Shown here piece by piece: positions 44,455-53,456 of a stretch of DNA of 64,000 bases. The translations under genes and the position numbers were made by a program. This DNA is from Propionibacterium sp. (GTDB taxonomy: Bacteria > Actinomycetota > Actinomycetes > Propionibacteriales > Propionibacteriaceae), in assembly GCA_012517405.1 (NCBI GenBank), contig JAAYVB010000006.1, forward strand, positions 1 through 64,000, read 5' to 3'. Below the pieces are notes generated by a model that worked only from the letters and a program-made list of their open reading frames with translations, did no database searches and was not told where the DNA came from. Positions within the stretch are counted from its first letter, which is position 1, and every line of letters begins with the position of its first letter.

Positions 44455-44835
44455 ATGATCGAGGAAGGACGGCCCCTGTTCGTGCAGATCGCCGAGGACA
44501 TCGAGAACTCGATCATCGACGGCAGCCTCGCCGAGGACGCGCAGGCACCTTCGACCAACGAGCTCGCAGCCTTCTACCGGATCAATCCAGCCACCGCAGC
44601 CAAGGGGATCACCATGCTCACCGACAAGGGAGTGCTGTACAAGCGCCGCGGTATCGGCATGTTCATCGCGCCGGGCGCCCGCGATCTACTGCTCGGCGAG
44701 CGGCGTGCCGCCTTCGCGACGCGGTATCTCGACCCACTGATTGCCGAAGCCCGCACGCTCGGGCTCGGCCCCGACGACATCGCCCGCCTCCTCCAGGAAC
44801 GGGCCGCCACCACCATGGAAGGAACGTCACGATGA
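44455..44835 (+). CDS. GntR-family regulator, YtrA subfamily
   Basis: 126-residue regulator with an N-terminal winged helix (IAEDIENSIIDGSLAEDAQ... then STNELAAFYRINPATAAKG) and only a short C-terminal dimerisation helix, as in the YtrA subfamily. These regulators sit first in ABC transporter operons and repress them, often responding to cell-wall antibiotics. The stop overlaps the start of the ATPase gene by 4 bases (ATGA). Confidence 0.9.
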   Translation: MIEEGRPLFVQIAEDIENSIIDGSLAEDAQAPSTNELAAFYRINPATAAKGITMLTDKGVLYKRRGIGMFIAPGARDLLLGERRAAFATRYLDPLIAEARTLGLGPDDIARLLQERAATTMEGTSR

Positions 44836-45725
44836 CAACAGTGATCGAGGTGAAGAACCTCACCAAGCGCTACAAGGAGACGCTCGCGGTCGACAACGTG
44901 AGCTTCACCATCGAAAAGGATGCCATCTATGGTCTGCTCGGCCGAAACGGCGCCGGCAAGACGACCATCATGTCGATCCTCACTGCGCAGAACTTCGCCT
45001 CCAGCGGTGACATCCGGATCTTCGGCGAGGACCCCTACGAGAACCCCCGGGTTCTGGGCCGGATGTGCTTCGTGCGCGAGGGCCAGAAGTATCCGGACGA
45101 GGCCACGGCCATGCATGCCTTCCGGATCGCCGGCCTGTTCTACCCGAATTGGGACCAGGCATTCGCGGACGACCTGGTCGCGGACTTCCAGCTGCCCACC
45201 AAGACCCGAATCAAGAAGCTCTCACGCGGACAGCTGTCCGCTGTCGGAGTCATCCTGGGCTTGGCCTCACGCGCGGAGATCACCTTCTTCGACGAGCCCT
45301 ATCTGGGCCTGGATGCGGTCGCGCGGCAGATCTTCTACGACCGGCTCCTGGAGGACTATGTCGAGCATCCGCGCACCATCATCTTGTCCAGCCACCTGAT
45401 CGACGAGGTGTCCAATCTTCTCGAACATGTGATCGTGATCGACAAGGGGCGCATCGTGATGGACGGGGAGACCGATGCGGTGCGCGATCGCGCCGCGACT
45501 ATCGTCGGGGACTCCGCGGCGGTGGAGGCCTTCGTCACCGGCCGTCAGGTCATCCACCGGCAGAGCCTGGGCAGAGTCACCAGCGTCACGGTGCTCGGCC
45601 GGCTCACCGACGCGGACCGGGCCCAGCTCGCCGCCGCAGGCCTGGACGCCACCCCGGTCTCGTTGCAGCAGCTCATCGTCCGCACTTCTCAGAGCACCGC
45701 CAGCAAGGAAGGAGCGCTGCTATGA
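44832..45725 (+). CDS. ABC transporter ATP-binding protein of the YtrA operon
   Basis: 297-residue ATPase. Walker A is GRNGAGKTTIM, the signature LSRGQLSAV, and Walker B ITFFDEPYLGLD. It follows the YtrA-type regulator and overlaps the permease gene by 4 bases. About 80 extra residues follow the nucleotide-binding core, as is usual for these drug/peptide-type exporters. Substrate unknown; cell-envelope stress is the usual theme for this subfamily. Confidence 0.88.
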   Translation: MTTVIEVKNLTKRYKETLAVDNVSFTIEKDAIYGLLGRNGAGKTTIMSILTAQNFASSGDIRIFGEDPYENPRVLGRMCFVREGQKYPDEATAMHAFRIAGLFYPNWDQAFADDLVADFQLPTKTRIKKLSRGQLSAVGVILGLASRAEITFFDEPYLGLDAVARQIFYDRLLEDYVEHPRTIILSSHLIDEVSNLLEHVIVIDKGRIVMDGETDAVRDRAATIVGDSAAVEAFVTGRQVIHRQSLGRVTSVTVLGRLTDADRAQLAAAGLDATPVSLQQLIVRTSQSTASKEGALL

Positions 45726-46417
45726 ATCGCGTCATCAATGTCGTCCGGATGCAGTTGGTCAACCGTCAGGCCTATGTCTGGGTGCCGGTGATCGTGCTGA
45801 CCGGCTCACTCGGGTTGACCCTGGCCATCTACTCGATCATCGCCGGCAGTGGCGTCCAGGGTCCGTTCTACGGCGGCGGAGCACAGGCACCGCTGTGGTG
45901 CTTGCTGGCGGTCGGTGTGCAAGCACTGACGCTGTCCTTCCCCTTCTCGCAAGCGCTGAGCGTCACGCGCAAGGAGTTCTATCTCGGCACCTTGCTGTCC
46001 GCAGCACTGACCGCGATGATCCTGGCCGCGATATTCGTGGTGGGAGGACTGATCGAGCGCATCACCGACGGCTGGGGGCTCAATGGCTACTTCTTCTACC
46101 TGCCCTGGGTCTGGGAGCACGGTCCCGCTGCCGCGGCACTGGTCTTCTTCGCGTTGGCTTTCGGCTTCTTCGTCCTCGGCTTCTGGGCCGCGACCGTGTA
46201 CAAGCGCTGGGGCACCGTGGTGCTGACCGCCGCGCTGGTGATCCCCGGCCTGATGCTCGTCGCAGCGCTGTGGTTCATCGGGCGTGCGAATGCGTGGGTG
46301 CAGGTGGGTAGGTGGTTCGCTTCACAAACCGCTCCCGGATGGGCCCTGTGGGGCCTGCTGGCCACCGCTGTTCTGGCCGGCATCTCCTACTTGATTCTGC
46401 GCCGCCTGGTCCCGTGA
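45722..46417 (+). CDS. ABC transporter permease of the YtrA operon
   Basis: 231-residue protein with six likely membrane helices (first VPVIVLTGSLGLTLAIYSIIA; last LWGLLATAVLAGISYLIL). The ATG at 45722 overlaps the ATPase stop (ATGA); the longer upstream open frame is a shadow of the ATPase gene. It forms the membrane part of the exporter. Its 3' end overlaps the end of the convergent DUF998-like gene by 96 bases. Confidence 0.85.
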   Translation: MNRVINVVRMQLVNRQAYVWVPVIVLTGSLGLTLAIYSIIAGSGVQGPFYGGGAQAPLWCLLAVGVQALTLSFPFSQALSVTRKEFYLGTLLSAALTAMILAAIFVVGGLIERITDGWGLNGYFFYLPWVWEHGPAAAALVFFALAFGFFVLGFWAATVYKRWGTVVLTAALVIPGLMLVAALWFIGRANAWVQVGRWFASQTAPGWALWGLLATAVLAGISYLILRRLVP

Positions 46418-47026
46418 TCGCGCACTCCACAACCACGACGCAACCAGTGCGGTCCACAGGGCCGCGCTGACCAGATAGATCCGCTGAGCCAGGCCGAACA
46501 GGCCAACCCCATCACCCACCAGGACGAGCACGCTGGTGAGGACGATCAGCCACGCGGCCAGCCGGGGCCACCACCCGGGCTGGCCGCGTCCGCATGCTCG
46601 TGCGGCGGCAGGAGTGATCAAGATGGCGGCAACCGGCAGGACGAGAAATGCCAGATTGCCGAGCAGGTTGTGCATCAGGCCTGTCGTCGTCGCGCCACCG
46701 GCATCGATCGGGAAGAAGGATTGGGCGAGCTTCGCGAGCCCGAAGACGGCCAGCAGGCCGGCCCCCACCCGGGCGGAGACCGTGACGGTGATCCGCCAGA
46801 CCGCAACTGCCAGCGAGACAGCACCCAGGCCCACGGCCGCGGAGGTCACCGACGACATCGCGCCGGCCTTGCCGTGGACGTACTCGCTGGTTGCGCTGGT
46901 CAGAGGATCAATCTCCGGCTGGATCAGATGAAAGCCCGCGAGTACCACAAGATCCAATCCGGCGCAGGCCACGGTGATGGCCGCCAGCACACGGGTCGAC
47001 CGGGACACCACTGCAGACTTTGACAT
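46322..47026 (-). CDS. DUF998-like integral membrane protein
   Basis: 234 residues with about six membrane helices and the TSATSEYVHGKAGAMSS segment between helices 1 and 2 that resembles the conserved loop of DUF998 proteins. The ATG at 47026 (MSKSAVVSRSTRV) is chosen because the first helix then starts about 15 residues in; the frame is open 43 codons further up with no ribosome site. The C-terminal 40 residues are Gln/Gly/Ser-rich and encoded opposite the permease gene. Function unknown. Confidence 0.65.
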   Translation of the reverse strand: MSKSAVVSRSTRVLAAITVACAGLDLVVLAGFHLIQPEIDPLTSATSEYVHGKAGAMSSVTSAAVGLGAVSLAVAVWRITVTVSARVGAGLLAVFGLAKLAQSFFPIDAGGATTTGLMHNLLGNLAFLVLPVAAILITPAAARACGRGQPGWWPRLAAWLIVLTSVLVLVGDGVGLFGLAQRIYLVSAALWTALVASWLWSARSRDQAAQNQVGDAGQNSGGQQAPQGPSGSGL

Positions 47027-47115
47027 TCGGATCAGTTTATCGAATCGGGGATTTCTGCAGCTCAGGAAAGACCACGACATCACGAATTGATCACGATAAA
47101 TCTTGGCTGAAAGCG

Positions 47116-47131
47116 GTAACCGAACAGTTAC
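47116..47131. promoter_or_regulatory. Candidate nitrogen-regulator (GlnR-like) site upstream of urtA
   Basis: GTAAC-CGAACA-GTTAC is a perfect 5-bp inverted repeat with a 6-base spacer, similar in form to actinobacterial GlnR half-site pairs (GTnAC-N6-Gn-AC). It lies about 140 bases before urtA. The urea transporter is a typical nitrogen-starvation gene, so GlnR control is plausible, but the match is short. Confidence 0.4.
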
Positions 47132-47270
47132 ATCGTCGACACATCGGATCGTCAAAGTAGGTCAGCAGATGCGGATGCAGCGCCGAAACGAAGATCAAAG
47201 TACCTTTGTCAAGCCATTTCACCCCCAGCATGTCCGCCGAGTGATGCCCTCGCATGGAAAGGAAGCAGAG

Positions 47271-48521
47271 ATGATGTCGAGAAAGCTCACCGCAGTGGCA
47301 TTCATCGCCGCGGGCACTATGGCCCTGGCGTCCTGTGGAGCCCCAGTTGAACAGACCGCCGACAGTCCATCCGGAACCGGCAGTTCGTCAGGAACCTGTG
47401 TCGACACCTCCGGTTCGTCCATCAAGATCGGCTTCGTCAATTCGCTGTCGGGCACGATGGCCATCTCGGAGAAGACCGTCAGCGATGCGCTGCACATGGC
47501 CGCCGACGAGATCAACGCGGCCGGAGGCGTGAACGGCAAGACGCTGGACGTGGTTCAAGAAGACGGCGCGTCCGAACCCACCATCTTCGCGGAGAAAGCC
47601 GAGAAGCTGATCTCGCAGGACTGCGTGGCCGCCGTCTTCGGCGGCTGGACCTCGGCCTCCCGCAAGGCCATGCTCCCGGTCTTCGAGGAGAAGGACTCGC
47701 TGCTGTTCTACCCGGTGCAGTATGAGGGCCTGGAAGCCTCGCCGAATATCTTCTACACCGGCGCAACCACCAACCAGCAGATCATTCCCGCCATGGACTA
47801 CCTGAAGTCCGAAGGCGTCAAGAAGCTCTTCCTGGTCGGCTCCGACTATGTCTTCCCGCGCACCGCGAACAAGATCATCAACGCCTACGCTGCGGCCAAT
47901 GACATCGAGATCGTGGGCGAGGAATACGCTCCCCTCGGTCATACCGACTTCTCGACGATCGTCAACAAGCTCAAGGGCTCGGGCGCCGAGGCGGTGTTCA
48001 ACACCTTGAACGGCGACTCCAACGTCGCATTCTTCAAGGAGTACAAGAACGCCGGACTCGCTCCCGAAACGACACCTGTGATCTCGGTGTCGATCGCGGA
48101 GGAAGAGGTCGCCGGCATCGGTCTGGAGAACGTCGAAGGTCAGTTCGCTGCCTGGAACTACTTCCAGACCATCGACTCTCCGGAGAATCACACCTTCGTC
48201 GAGGCATTCAAGGCCAAGTACGGTCAGGACCGCGTGACCTCGGACCCGATGGAATCCGCCTACACCTCGCTGTATCTGTGGAAAGAAATGGCGGAGAAGG
48301 CCGGCGGCTTCTCAACTGAGGCAATCGTTGCTGCCGCGGACGGCGTGACCTTCGCCGCCCCCGAGGGACAGGTGACCGTCGACGGCGAGAACCACCACCT
48401 CTTCAAGACCGCTCTCATCGGCCAGATCGCCTCGGACGGTCTGCTGCACACAGTGTGGAGCTCTGGTAGCCCGATCGAGCCCGATCCCTTCCTCAAGAAC
48501 TACAGCTGGTGGCAGGGCTGA
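47271..48521 (+). CDS. urtA: UrtA, urea ABC transporter substrate-binding lipoprotein
   Basis: 416-residue extracellular binding protein. The lipoprotein signal ends at the lipobox LASC (Cys about residue 22), followed by a Ser/Gly linker and a type-I periplasmic fold ([19 protein letters not shown]). [18 protein letters not shown] and [10 protein letters not shown] are characteristic of UrtA. ATG at 47271 with GGAAAGGAAG upstream. First gene of urtABCDE. Urea or short-chain amides are the likely cargo; no urease genes lie in the window. Confidence 0.93.
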   Translation: MMSRKLTAVAFIAAGTMALASCGAPVEQTADSPSGTGSSSGTCVDTSGSSIKIGFVNSLSGTMAISEKTVSDALHMAADEINAAGGVNGKTLDVVQEDGASEPTIFAEKAEKLISQDCVAAVFGGWTSASRKAMLPVFEEKDSLLFYPVQYEGLEASPNIFYTGATTNQQIIPAMDYLKSEGVKKLFLVGSDYVFPRTANKIINAYAAANDIEIVGEEYAPLGHTDFSTIVNKLKGSGAEAVFNTLNGDSNVAFFKEYKNAGLAPETTPVISVSIAEEEVAGIGLENVEGQFAAWNYFQTIDSPENHTFVEAFKAKYGQDRVTSDPMESAYTSLYLWKEMAEKAGGFSTEAIVAAADGVTFAAPEGQVTVDGENHHLFKTALIGQIASDGLLHTVWSSGSPIEPDPFLKNYSWWQG

Positions 48522-48547
48522 GCCTCCGATCACCCAATTGACCGCCA

Positions 48548-48585
48548 GGGGTGCGGCAGATTCTCCCGGGAATCGGCCGCACCCC
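48548..48585 (+). terminator. Hairpin between urtA and urtB
   Basis: GGGGTGCGGC (48548-48557) pairs perfectly with GCCGCACCCC (48576-48585). A second inner stem, GATTC/GAATC, extends it. Located 26 bases after urtA and about 40 before urtB, it is probably a partial terminator or 3'-end protector that lets the binding protein be made in excess over the membrane components. Confidence 0.6.
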
Positions 48586-48627
48586 ATGGTGGGGCTCATC
48601 ACCAGACGTTTACGGAAAGGCTCCGCG

Positions 48628-49512
48628 ATGGATTTTGTCATCTCCCAGCTACTCGCTGGGATATCGCTCGGCTCAGTGCTGCTACTGGCATCACTGGGCC
48701 TGTCGCTGACCTTCGGCCAGCTCGGTGTTATCAACAATGCGCACGGTGAGTTCATGATGGCCGGCGCCTATGCAGCCTTCGTTGTCGCACGGCTGATCCC
48801 GTATTCCGGCATTTCGCTCATGGTGGCGCTTCCTGTCGGCTTTCTGGTCGGTGGTCTGCTGGGCGCGTTCTTGCAGGTCACGCTCATCTCACGGATGAGG
48901 CTGCGCCCGCTGGACACGTTGCTGGCCACCTTCGGTGTCGGTCTGGTGCTTCAGCAGTTGGCTCGCGACATCTTCGGCGCGCAACCGGTGTATGCGGCCA
49001 CGCCCCCCTGGTTGAGCGGGCCGATCCGGATTCTCGGCGTGGATGTGCCTGCCACCCGCGTATTCATCTTCGCCGTCGCCGTGGTGTGCGTGGTCGGTCT
49101 GTACCTGCTGCAACAGTTCACCTCGCTGGGACGCGAGATCCGCGCCACCGTGGAGAACCGCGACCTGGCAGAGACCTCCGGTATCTCCACCAACTTCGTC
49201 GATGTGCTCACCTTCTTCATCGGTTCGGGAATCGCCGGCCTTGCCGGTGTGGCGTTGTCGTTGATGGACGCGATCTCCTTCGACTTCGGCGTCGGATACA
49301 TCGTGGACGCCTTCCTGGTCGTCGTCGCCGGTGGTGTGGGCCAGCTCAAGGGCGCCGTCATCGCCGCCTTCGGCCTGGGCATCATCCAAGCCTTCCTCGA
49401 ATACTGGACGGACGCCTCCGCCGCGAAGGTGATCGTCCTGCTCCTGGTCGTCCTGCTGCTGCAGTTCCGCCCCCAGGGCCTGGTCGCGGTGCAGACGAGG
49501 AGTCTGGCATGA
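48628..49512 (+). CDS. urtB: UrtB, urea ABC transporter permease
   Basis: 294-residue LivH-type permease with about eight membrane helices. The start MDFVISQLLAGISLGSVLLL and the NNAHGEFMMAGAYAAF motif are typical of UrtB. The ATG at 48628 is preceded by GGAAAGG at a slightly long distance. It overlaps urtC by 4 bases. Confidence 0.92.
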   Translation: MDFVISQLLAGISLGSVLLLASLGLSLTFGQLGVINNAHGEFMMAGAYAAFVVARLIPYSGISLMVALPVGFLVGGLLGAFLQVTLISRMRLRPLDTLLATFGVGLVLQQLARDIFGAQPVYAATPPWLSGPIRILGVDVPATRVFIFAVAVVCVVGLYLLQQFTSLGREIRATVENRDLAETSGISTNFVDVLTFFIGSGIAGLAGVALSLMDAISFDFGVGYIVDAFLVVVAGGVGQLKGAVIAAFGLGIIQAFLEYWTDASAAKVIVLLLVVLLLQFRPQGLVAVQTRSLA

Positions 49513-50636
49513 AAACCATGTTGAGCGCGTACCAAAAGTCGTCGCTGTGGATCTGGCTGGCGATCGCGGTCGCCGCCGTCGCGATCGCACCCCTGTTGCT
49601 CAGTGACTTCCGGCTGAGCCTGCTCGCCAAGTACATGTGCCTGGCGATGGTTGCCGTGGGTATCGGCCTGGCCTGGGGCCAAGGCGGCATGCTCACCCTC
49701 GGCCAGGGCCTGTTCTTCGGCCTGGGCGGCTACATGATGGCCATGCATCTCAAGCTGACCGATGTCGGCCCCGGCGGTGTGCCCGATTTCATGATGCTCT
49801 ACGGCAACGGTGAGGTTCCCGGCTGGTGGGAGCCATTCCGCAGCCCGGTGCTCACCGTGATCCTGATTCTGGTCGTGCCTGCCGCGACCGCTTTCCTGCT
49901 CGGTTGGGCGGTCTTCGCCAGGCGCGTCCGGGGCGCCTACTTCGCCATTCTCTCGCAGGCGTTGGTCGCCGCCTTCTCGCTGTGGCTGGTCAATCAGGGC
50001 ACCTCCACCGGAGGTTTCAACGGCCTCACGGACTTCAAGGGCTTCTTCGGCTACAGCCTCAAGGATCCGGTCAACAAACGCATGCTCTACTTCATCGCTG
50101 CCACCGTACTGATCGGCATGGTGATGCTGACCAGGCAGATCATGCGCTCACGCTTCGGCGAACTGCTGGTCGCCGTGCGCGATCAGGAGAACCGGGTCCG
50201 CTTCCTGGGGTACAACCCGGCGATCATCAAGACCGTCGCATACACGATCGCCGGCATCTTCGCCGCCATCGGTGGGGCCCTGTTCGTGCCGATCGTGGGC
50301 ATCATCTCCCCCAAGGATGTCGGGGTCACCCCCTCGATCCTGTTCCTGGCGGGCGTGGTGATCGGTGGACGTACGACTCTGCTCGGTCCGGTGCTCGGCA
50401 CGATCGCGCTGCGGTTCGTCGAAACCGGCCTTTCCGAGACCTACCCGGCCTTCTGGACCTACTTCCAGGGAGCGCTGTTCATCCTCGTCATCACCTTCCT
50501 ACCGCAGGGAGTCGCCACCCTCGGGCCGTGGCTGAAACGGATGGCCGAGCGCTACCGGTACCGGCGAACGAAGAAGCCCGCCCCGGCAAGGGCGGCCGAG
50601 ACCATCGAGACACCCCAATTGGTGGGAAGGACGTAG
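49509..50636 (+). CDS. urtC: UrtC, urea ABC transporter permease
   Basis: 375-residue LivM-type permease; about nine to ten membrane helices, with LAWGQGGMLTLGQGLFFGLGG near residue 57 (shown here only in part) and the VRDQENRVRFLGYNP cytoplasmic loop that contacts the ATPase. ATG overlaps the urtB stop (ATGA). The C-terminal 40 residues are hydrophilic and basic. Followed after 2 bases by urtD. Confidence 0.92.
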   Translation: MKTMLSAYQKSSLWIWLAIAVAAVAIAPLLLSDFRLSLLAKYMCLAMVAVGIGLAWGQGGMLTLGQGLFFGLGGYMMAMHLKLTDVGPGGVPDFMMLYGNGEVPGWWEPFRSPVLTVILILVVPAATAFLLGWAVFARRVRGAYFAILSQALVAAFSLWLVNQGTSTGGFNGLTDFKGFFGYSLKDPVNKRMLYFIAATVLIGMVMLTRQIMRSRFGELLVAVRDQENRVRFLGYNPAIIKTVAYTIAGIFAAIGGALFVPIVGIISPKDVGVTPSILFLAGVVIGGRTTLLGPVLGTIALRFVETGLSETYPAFWTYFQGALFILVITFLPQGVATLGPWLKRMAERYRYRRTKKPAPARAAETIETPQLVGRT

Positions 50637-50638
50637 TC

Positions 50639-51442
50639 ATGACTCCAAAACCCGACCTTCAGGCCTTGGAGAAGGCCATCGCCGCTCCCCGCGGCGAGTT
50701 TCACCGGGACTACCTGCAGGTCAAGGATCTGCGGGTCTCCTTCGACGGGTTCGTCGCGGTCGACGGGGTGGATCTGGTGGTCACCTCGGGCGACCTGCGG
50801 TTTCTCATCGGACCCAACGGTGCCGGAAAGACCACGCTGATCGACGCGATCACCGGCTTGGCCAAGGCGACCGGATCGGCCACCTTCGGTGGGGTCGAGT
50901 TGCTCGGGATGCCGTCGCACAAGATCGTCAGAGCGGCCGTCGGGCGCACCTTCCAGACCGCCAGCGTCATCGAAGAACTCAGCGTCCTGCAGAACCTGGA
51001 CATCGCTGCAGGAATGGGCCGCAAGTCCCGCGAGCTGCTCCGCCGGCGCAAGACCGTTCCCACCGAGGTCGAACTCGCACTCGAGACGATCGGCCTGACC
51101 GGACTGGTGAATGCGCCCGCCGGAGTGTTGGCGCACGGCCAGAAGCAGTGGTTGGAGATCGGGATGCTGCTCGTCCAAGATGCCCGCTGCCTGCTGCTGG
51201 ACGAACCGGTGGCCGGGATGAGCGCCATCGAACGGGAACAGACCGGCGAGTTGCTCAAACGCATCGGTGAGCAACGCACCGTGGTCGTGGTCGAACACGA
51301 CATGGAGTTCCTGCGCAATTTCGCGAATTCGGTCACTGTGCTCCACCAGGGCAAGGTGCTCGCCGAGGGAACGGTCGCCGAAGTCCAAGCCGATCCGAAG
51401 GTCATCGAGGTCTACTTGGGAGAGACTCATGCTGCAGCTTGA
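50639..51442 (+). CDS. urtD: UrtD, urea ABC transporter ATPase
   Basis: 267-residue LivG-type ATPase: Walker A GPNGAGKTTLI, the VGRTFQTASVIEELSV Q-loop region, a signature LAHGQKQWLEI and Walker B LLLDEPVAGM. An N-terminal extension of about 25 residues precedes the core, as in other UrtD proteins. ATG at 50639 with GGAAGGA upstream. Overlaps urtE by 14 bases. Confidence 0.92.
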   Translation: MTPKPDLQALEKAIAAPRGEFHRDYLQVKDLRVSFDGFVAVDGVDLVVTSGDLRFLIGPNGAGKTTLIDAITGLAKATGSATFGGVELLGMPSHKIVRAAVGRTFQTASVIEELSVLQNLDIAAGMGRKSRELLRRRKTVPTEVELALETIGLTGLVNAPAGVLAHGQKQWLEIGMLLVQDARCLLLDEPVAGMSAIEREQTGELLKRIGEQRTVVVVEHDMEFLRNFANSVTVLHQGKVLAEGTVAEVQADPKVIEVYLGETHAAA

Positions 51443-52124
51443 TTCGGTTACGTGTGGCTACGGAAGGGTGTCGGTCGTCTTCGACGTCTCCCTTCAGGTG
51501 CCCGACGCCCAGATGGTCGCCGTGCTCGGCAACAACGGCGCGGGCAAGACGACCCTGCTGCGCGCGGTGATGGGGTTGTTGCCGGTGCGCACGGGCACCA
51601 TCACCTTCGACGGCACGAACATCACCAAGATGCCGACGAACAAGCGGGTTCGCCGGGGCATCGCTTACGTTCCACAGGGCCAGCAGTCGTTCGGGCAGCT
51701 GACCGCGCGGGAGAACCTCAAGCTGATCGCCGACCATCACGGGGCCGCCGGCGCTCGCAGAATGGCCGAGGCGCTCGATCTGTTCCCTGCGCTGCGTGAT
51801 CTGCTCGGACGCCGGGCAGGCCTGCTGTCGGGTGGGCAGCGCCAACAGCTGGCGATCGCCCGGGCGTTGATCACCGGTCCCCAGTTGATCGTGTTGGACG
51901 AGCCCACCGAAGGCATCCAGCCGAATGTGGTGGCCGAGATCCAGGCCGCGATCTCCACGATGATGACCGAATCCGGTATCTCAGTGCTGATGGTCGAGCA
52001 GCATGTCGGCTATGCACTGGAGATGGCGTCCGAGTTCATCGTGCTCGCCTCCGGGCGTGTGGTGAGCACTGGGCAAGGCGGCGCAGACGCTGTCGAGCAG
52101 GCGCGGGCGGCCATGGCGCTGTAA
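51429..52124 (+). CDS. urtE: UrtE, urea ABC transporter ATPase
   Basis: 231-residue LivF-type ATPase: Walker A GNNGAGKTTLL, signature LSGGQRQQLAIARAL, Walker B LIVLDEPTEGIQ. The ATG at 51429 lies inside the end of urtD. It closes the urtABCDE operon; the convergent SRAP gene ends only 11 bases away, with no obvious terminator between. Confidence 0.93.
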   Translation: MLQLDSVTCGYGRVSVVFDVSLQVPDAQMVAVLGNNGAGKTTLLRAVMGLLPVRTGTITFDGTNITKMPTNKRVRRGIAYVPQGQQSFGQLTARENLKLIADHHGAAGARRMAEALDLFPALRDLLGRRAGLLSGGQRQQLAIARALITGPQLIVLDEPTEGIQPNVVAEIQAAISTMMTESGISVLMVEQHVGYALEMASEFIVLASGRVVSTGQGGADAVEQARAAMAL

Positions 52125-52135
52125 ACGCCGCCGAC

Positions 52136-52843
52136 TCAGGCGGAATCGACAGGCCTCAGCATCGCGGGAGAGTTCTCGTCCAGCAGCCCGACCTCGTAGA
52201 ACTGCAAGGACTGCACCACCGACGACGCCTCCTGGCTCGCTGCGTCAATGAACTCCTGGCCCGCAGTGATGCCCGGATCGAGCCAGTCGTCCCACAGATC
52301 GGCAGGCAAGACCATCGGGGCCCTGCTGTGGATCGTGCCGGCCTGTCCGGGAGCACGGATCGTCAGGATCGCCGCGGTCATGATCCACGGCGACTCCCTG
52401 TTGGCCCGCCACCAGCTGTACAGCCCCCCGAGCGCCAAGACCTCGTCCCCGTCGGGGTGAAAGTAGAAGCGCTTACGCTTCCGTCCGCCGCCTTGGGTTT
52501 CGTAGTATCCGACAGCGGGAAAGATCGATCGATGGGTGGCGATCGCGTCACGCCACATCGGCTTCTCGGCCACGGTCTCGGCGACGGCGTTGAAGGTCGG
52601 ACCCTTCATGACCAACGACTTGGACCAACTCGGCGTGAACGGCCAACGCGCCGGCCAGCACCGGCGCTTGGACACACCGTCGCGAACCGAATCGACGACG
52701 ACCGGAACCCTGGGTTCATCCGAACCCAGGTCCTCGAAGACCGGTCGCGCATTGAACGTCGGCGCGGGCAGCTCACCGACTTCATCGACCTGGAAGACAT
52801 CGACGATCGTCGCGGTATCAGCAGTTACGTATCGGCCGCACAT
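52136..52843 (-). CDS. SRAP (SOS response-associated peptidase, HMCES/YedK family) protein
   Basis: 235 residues beginning MCGRYV. Cys2, freed by removal of the initiator Met, crosslinks to abasic sites in single-stranded DNA. The conserved FNAR segment (about residue 30), the Glu in VGYYET and the His of HSRAPMVLP complete the active site. The family protects abasic sites during replication. No LexA box was noticed directly upstream. It stands alone between urtE and the AHSA1-like gene. Confidence 0.92.
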   Translation of the reverse strand: MCGRYVTADTATIVDVFQVDEVGELPAPTFNARPVFEDLGSDEPRVPVVVDSVRDGVSKRRCWPARWPFTPSWSKSLVMKGPTFNAVAETVAEKPMWRDAIATHRSIFPAVGYYETQGGGRKRKRFYFHPDGDEVLALGGLYSWWRANRESPWIMTAAILTIRAPGQAGTIHSRAPMVLPADLWDDWLDPGITAGQEFIDAASQEASSVVQSLQFYEVGLLDENSPAMLRPVDSA

Positions 52844-52877
52844 ATCAGCAGGCTACGTCGGCCGCCCGCTGCGGCGA

Positions 52878-53378
52878 CTAACTGCCCGAGATCATCACGG
52901 CGTAGTCCTGGCCCATCGGCGCGTACGTGTCGACGAAGTCCTCGAGGGTTGGCGGCGCCTCACCGGCGACAGCAGCCGTGAGCCTGTCCAGGTACCACTC
53001 CCAGCCCGGGCCGACCTCCGGAACCGTCTGCAGATCGACCTCCTCGTGACGCAGCGTCAGTCGCGTCGAGCCTTCGTCCGCGTCGAATCCGATCGCCAAC
53101 TGCCAGGTACCGAAACTGTCGGTCACTGTCACCGAAAGCCGCCGTGGCCGATCACAGTGCAAGATCCGGCACGGCACCGCGGGAACGGATTCGGCCTCCG
53201 CATTCATCGTGAGCATCACCTGCCCGGACGCTGGGTCGCCGGTCCAGGCGCCGAACCACCGCTCGAGCCGGTCCGGATCGGTGAAATCTGTCCACAGTCG
53301 CTCGGCCGGTACATCGAATTGGCGCGTGAGCACCAGTGTCCGCCGATCGTCGTCGAGTCTTCCAGTGAGCTTCGTCAT
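52878..53378 (-). CDS. AHSA1/START-like (SRPBCC) domain protein
   Basis: 166-residue protein with the activator-of-Hsp90-like fold: LTRQFDVPAERLWTDFTDPD near the start and DRLERWFGAW. These small hydrophobic-cavity proteins often bind ligands or act as stress-related co-factors; the precise role is unknown. ATG with GGAGG upstream. Lies 34 bases before (upstream of) the start of the SRAP gene on the same strand and could be co-transcribed with it. Confidence 0.85.
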   Translation of the reverse strand: MTKLTGRLDDDRRTLVLTRQFDVPAERLWTDFTDPDRLERWFGAWTGDPASGQVMLTMNAEAESVPAVPCRILHCDRPRRLSVTVTDSFGTWQLAIGFDADEGSTRLTLRHEEVDLQTVPEVGPGWEWYLDRLTAAVAGEAPPTLEDFVDTYAPMGQDYAVMISGS

Positions 53379-53456
53379 GGCGGCGCCTCCTTCGGAAGTC
53401 GCATCGTCGGCAATCGAAGTCTTGCGAAGAGACTACTGCCGGCACTTACACCGCGA

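Noticed and set aside
47271..52843. Expectation of urease genes beside the urea transporter
   Set aside because: The genes following urtE are an SRAP protein and an AHSA1-like protein on the other strand; no ureABC-like motifs were seen in the window.
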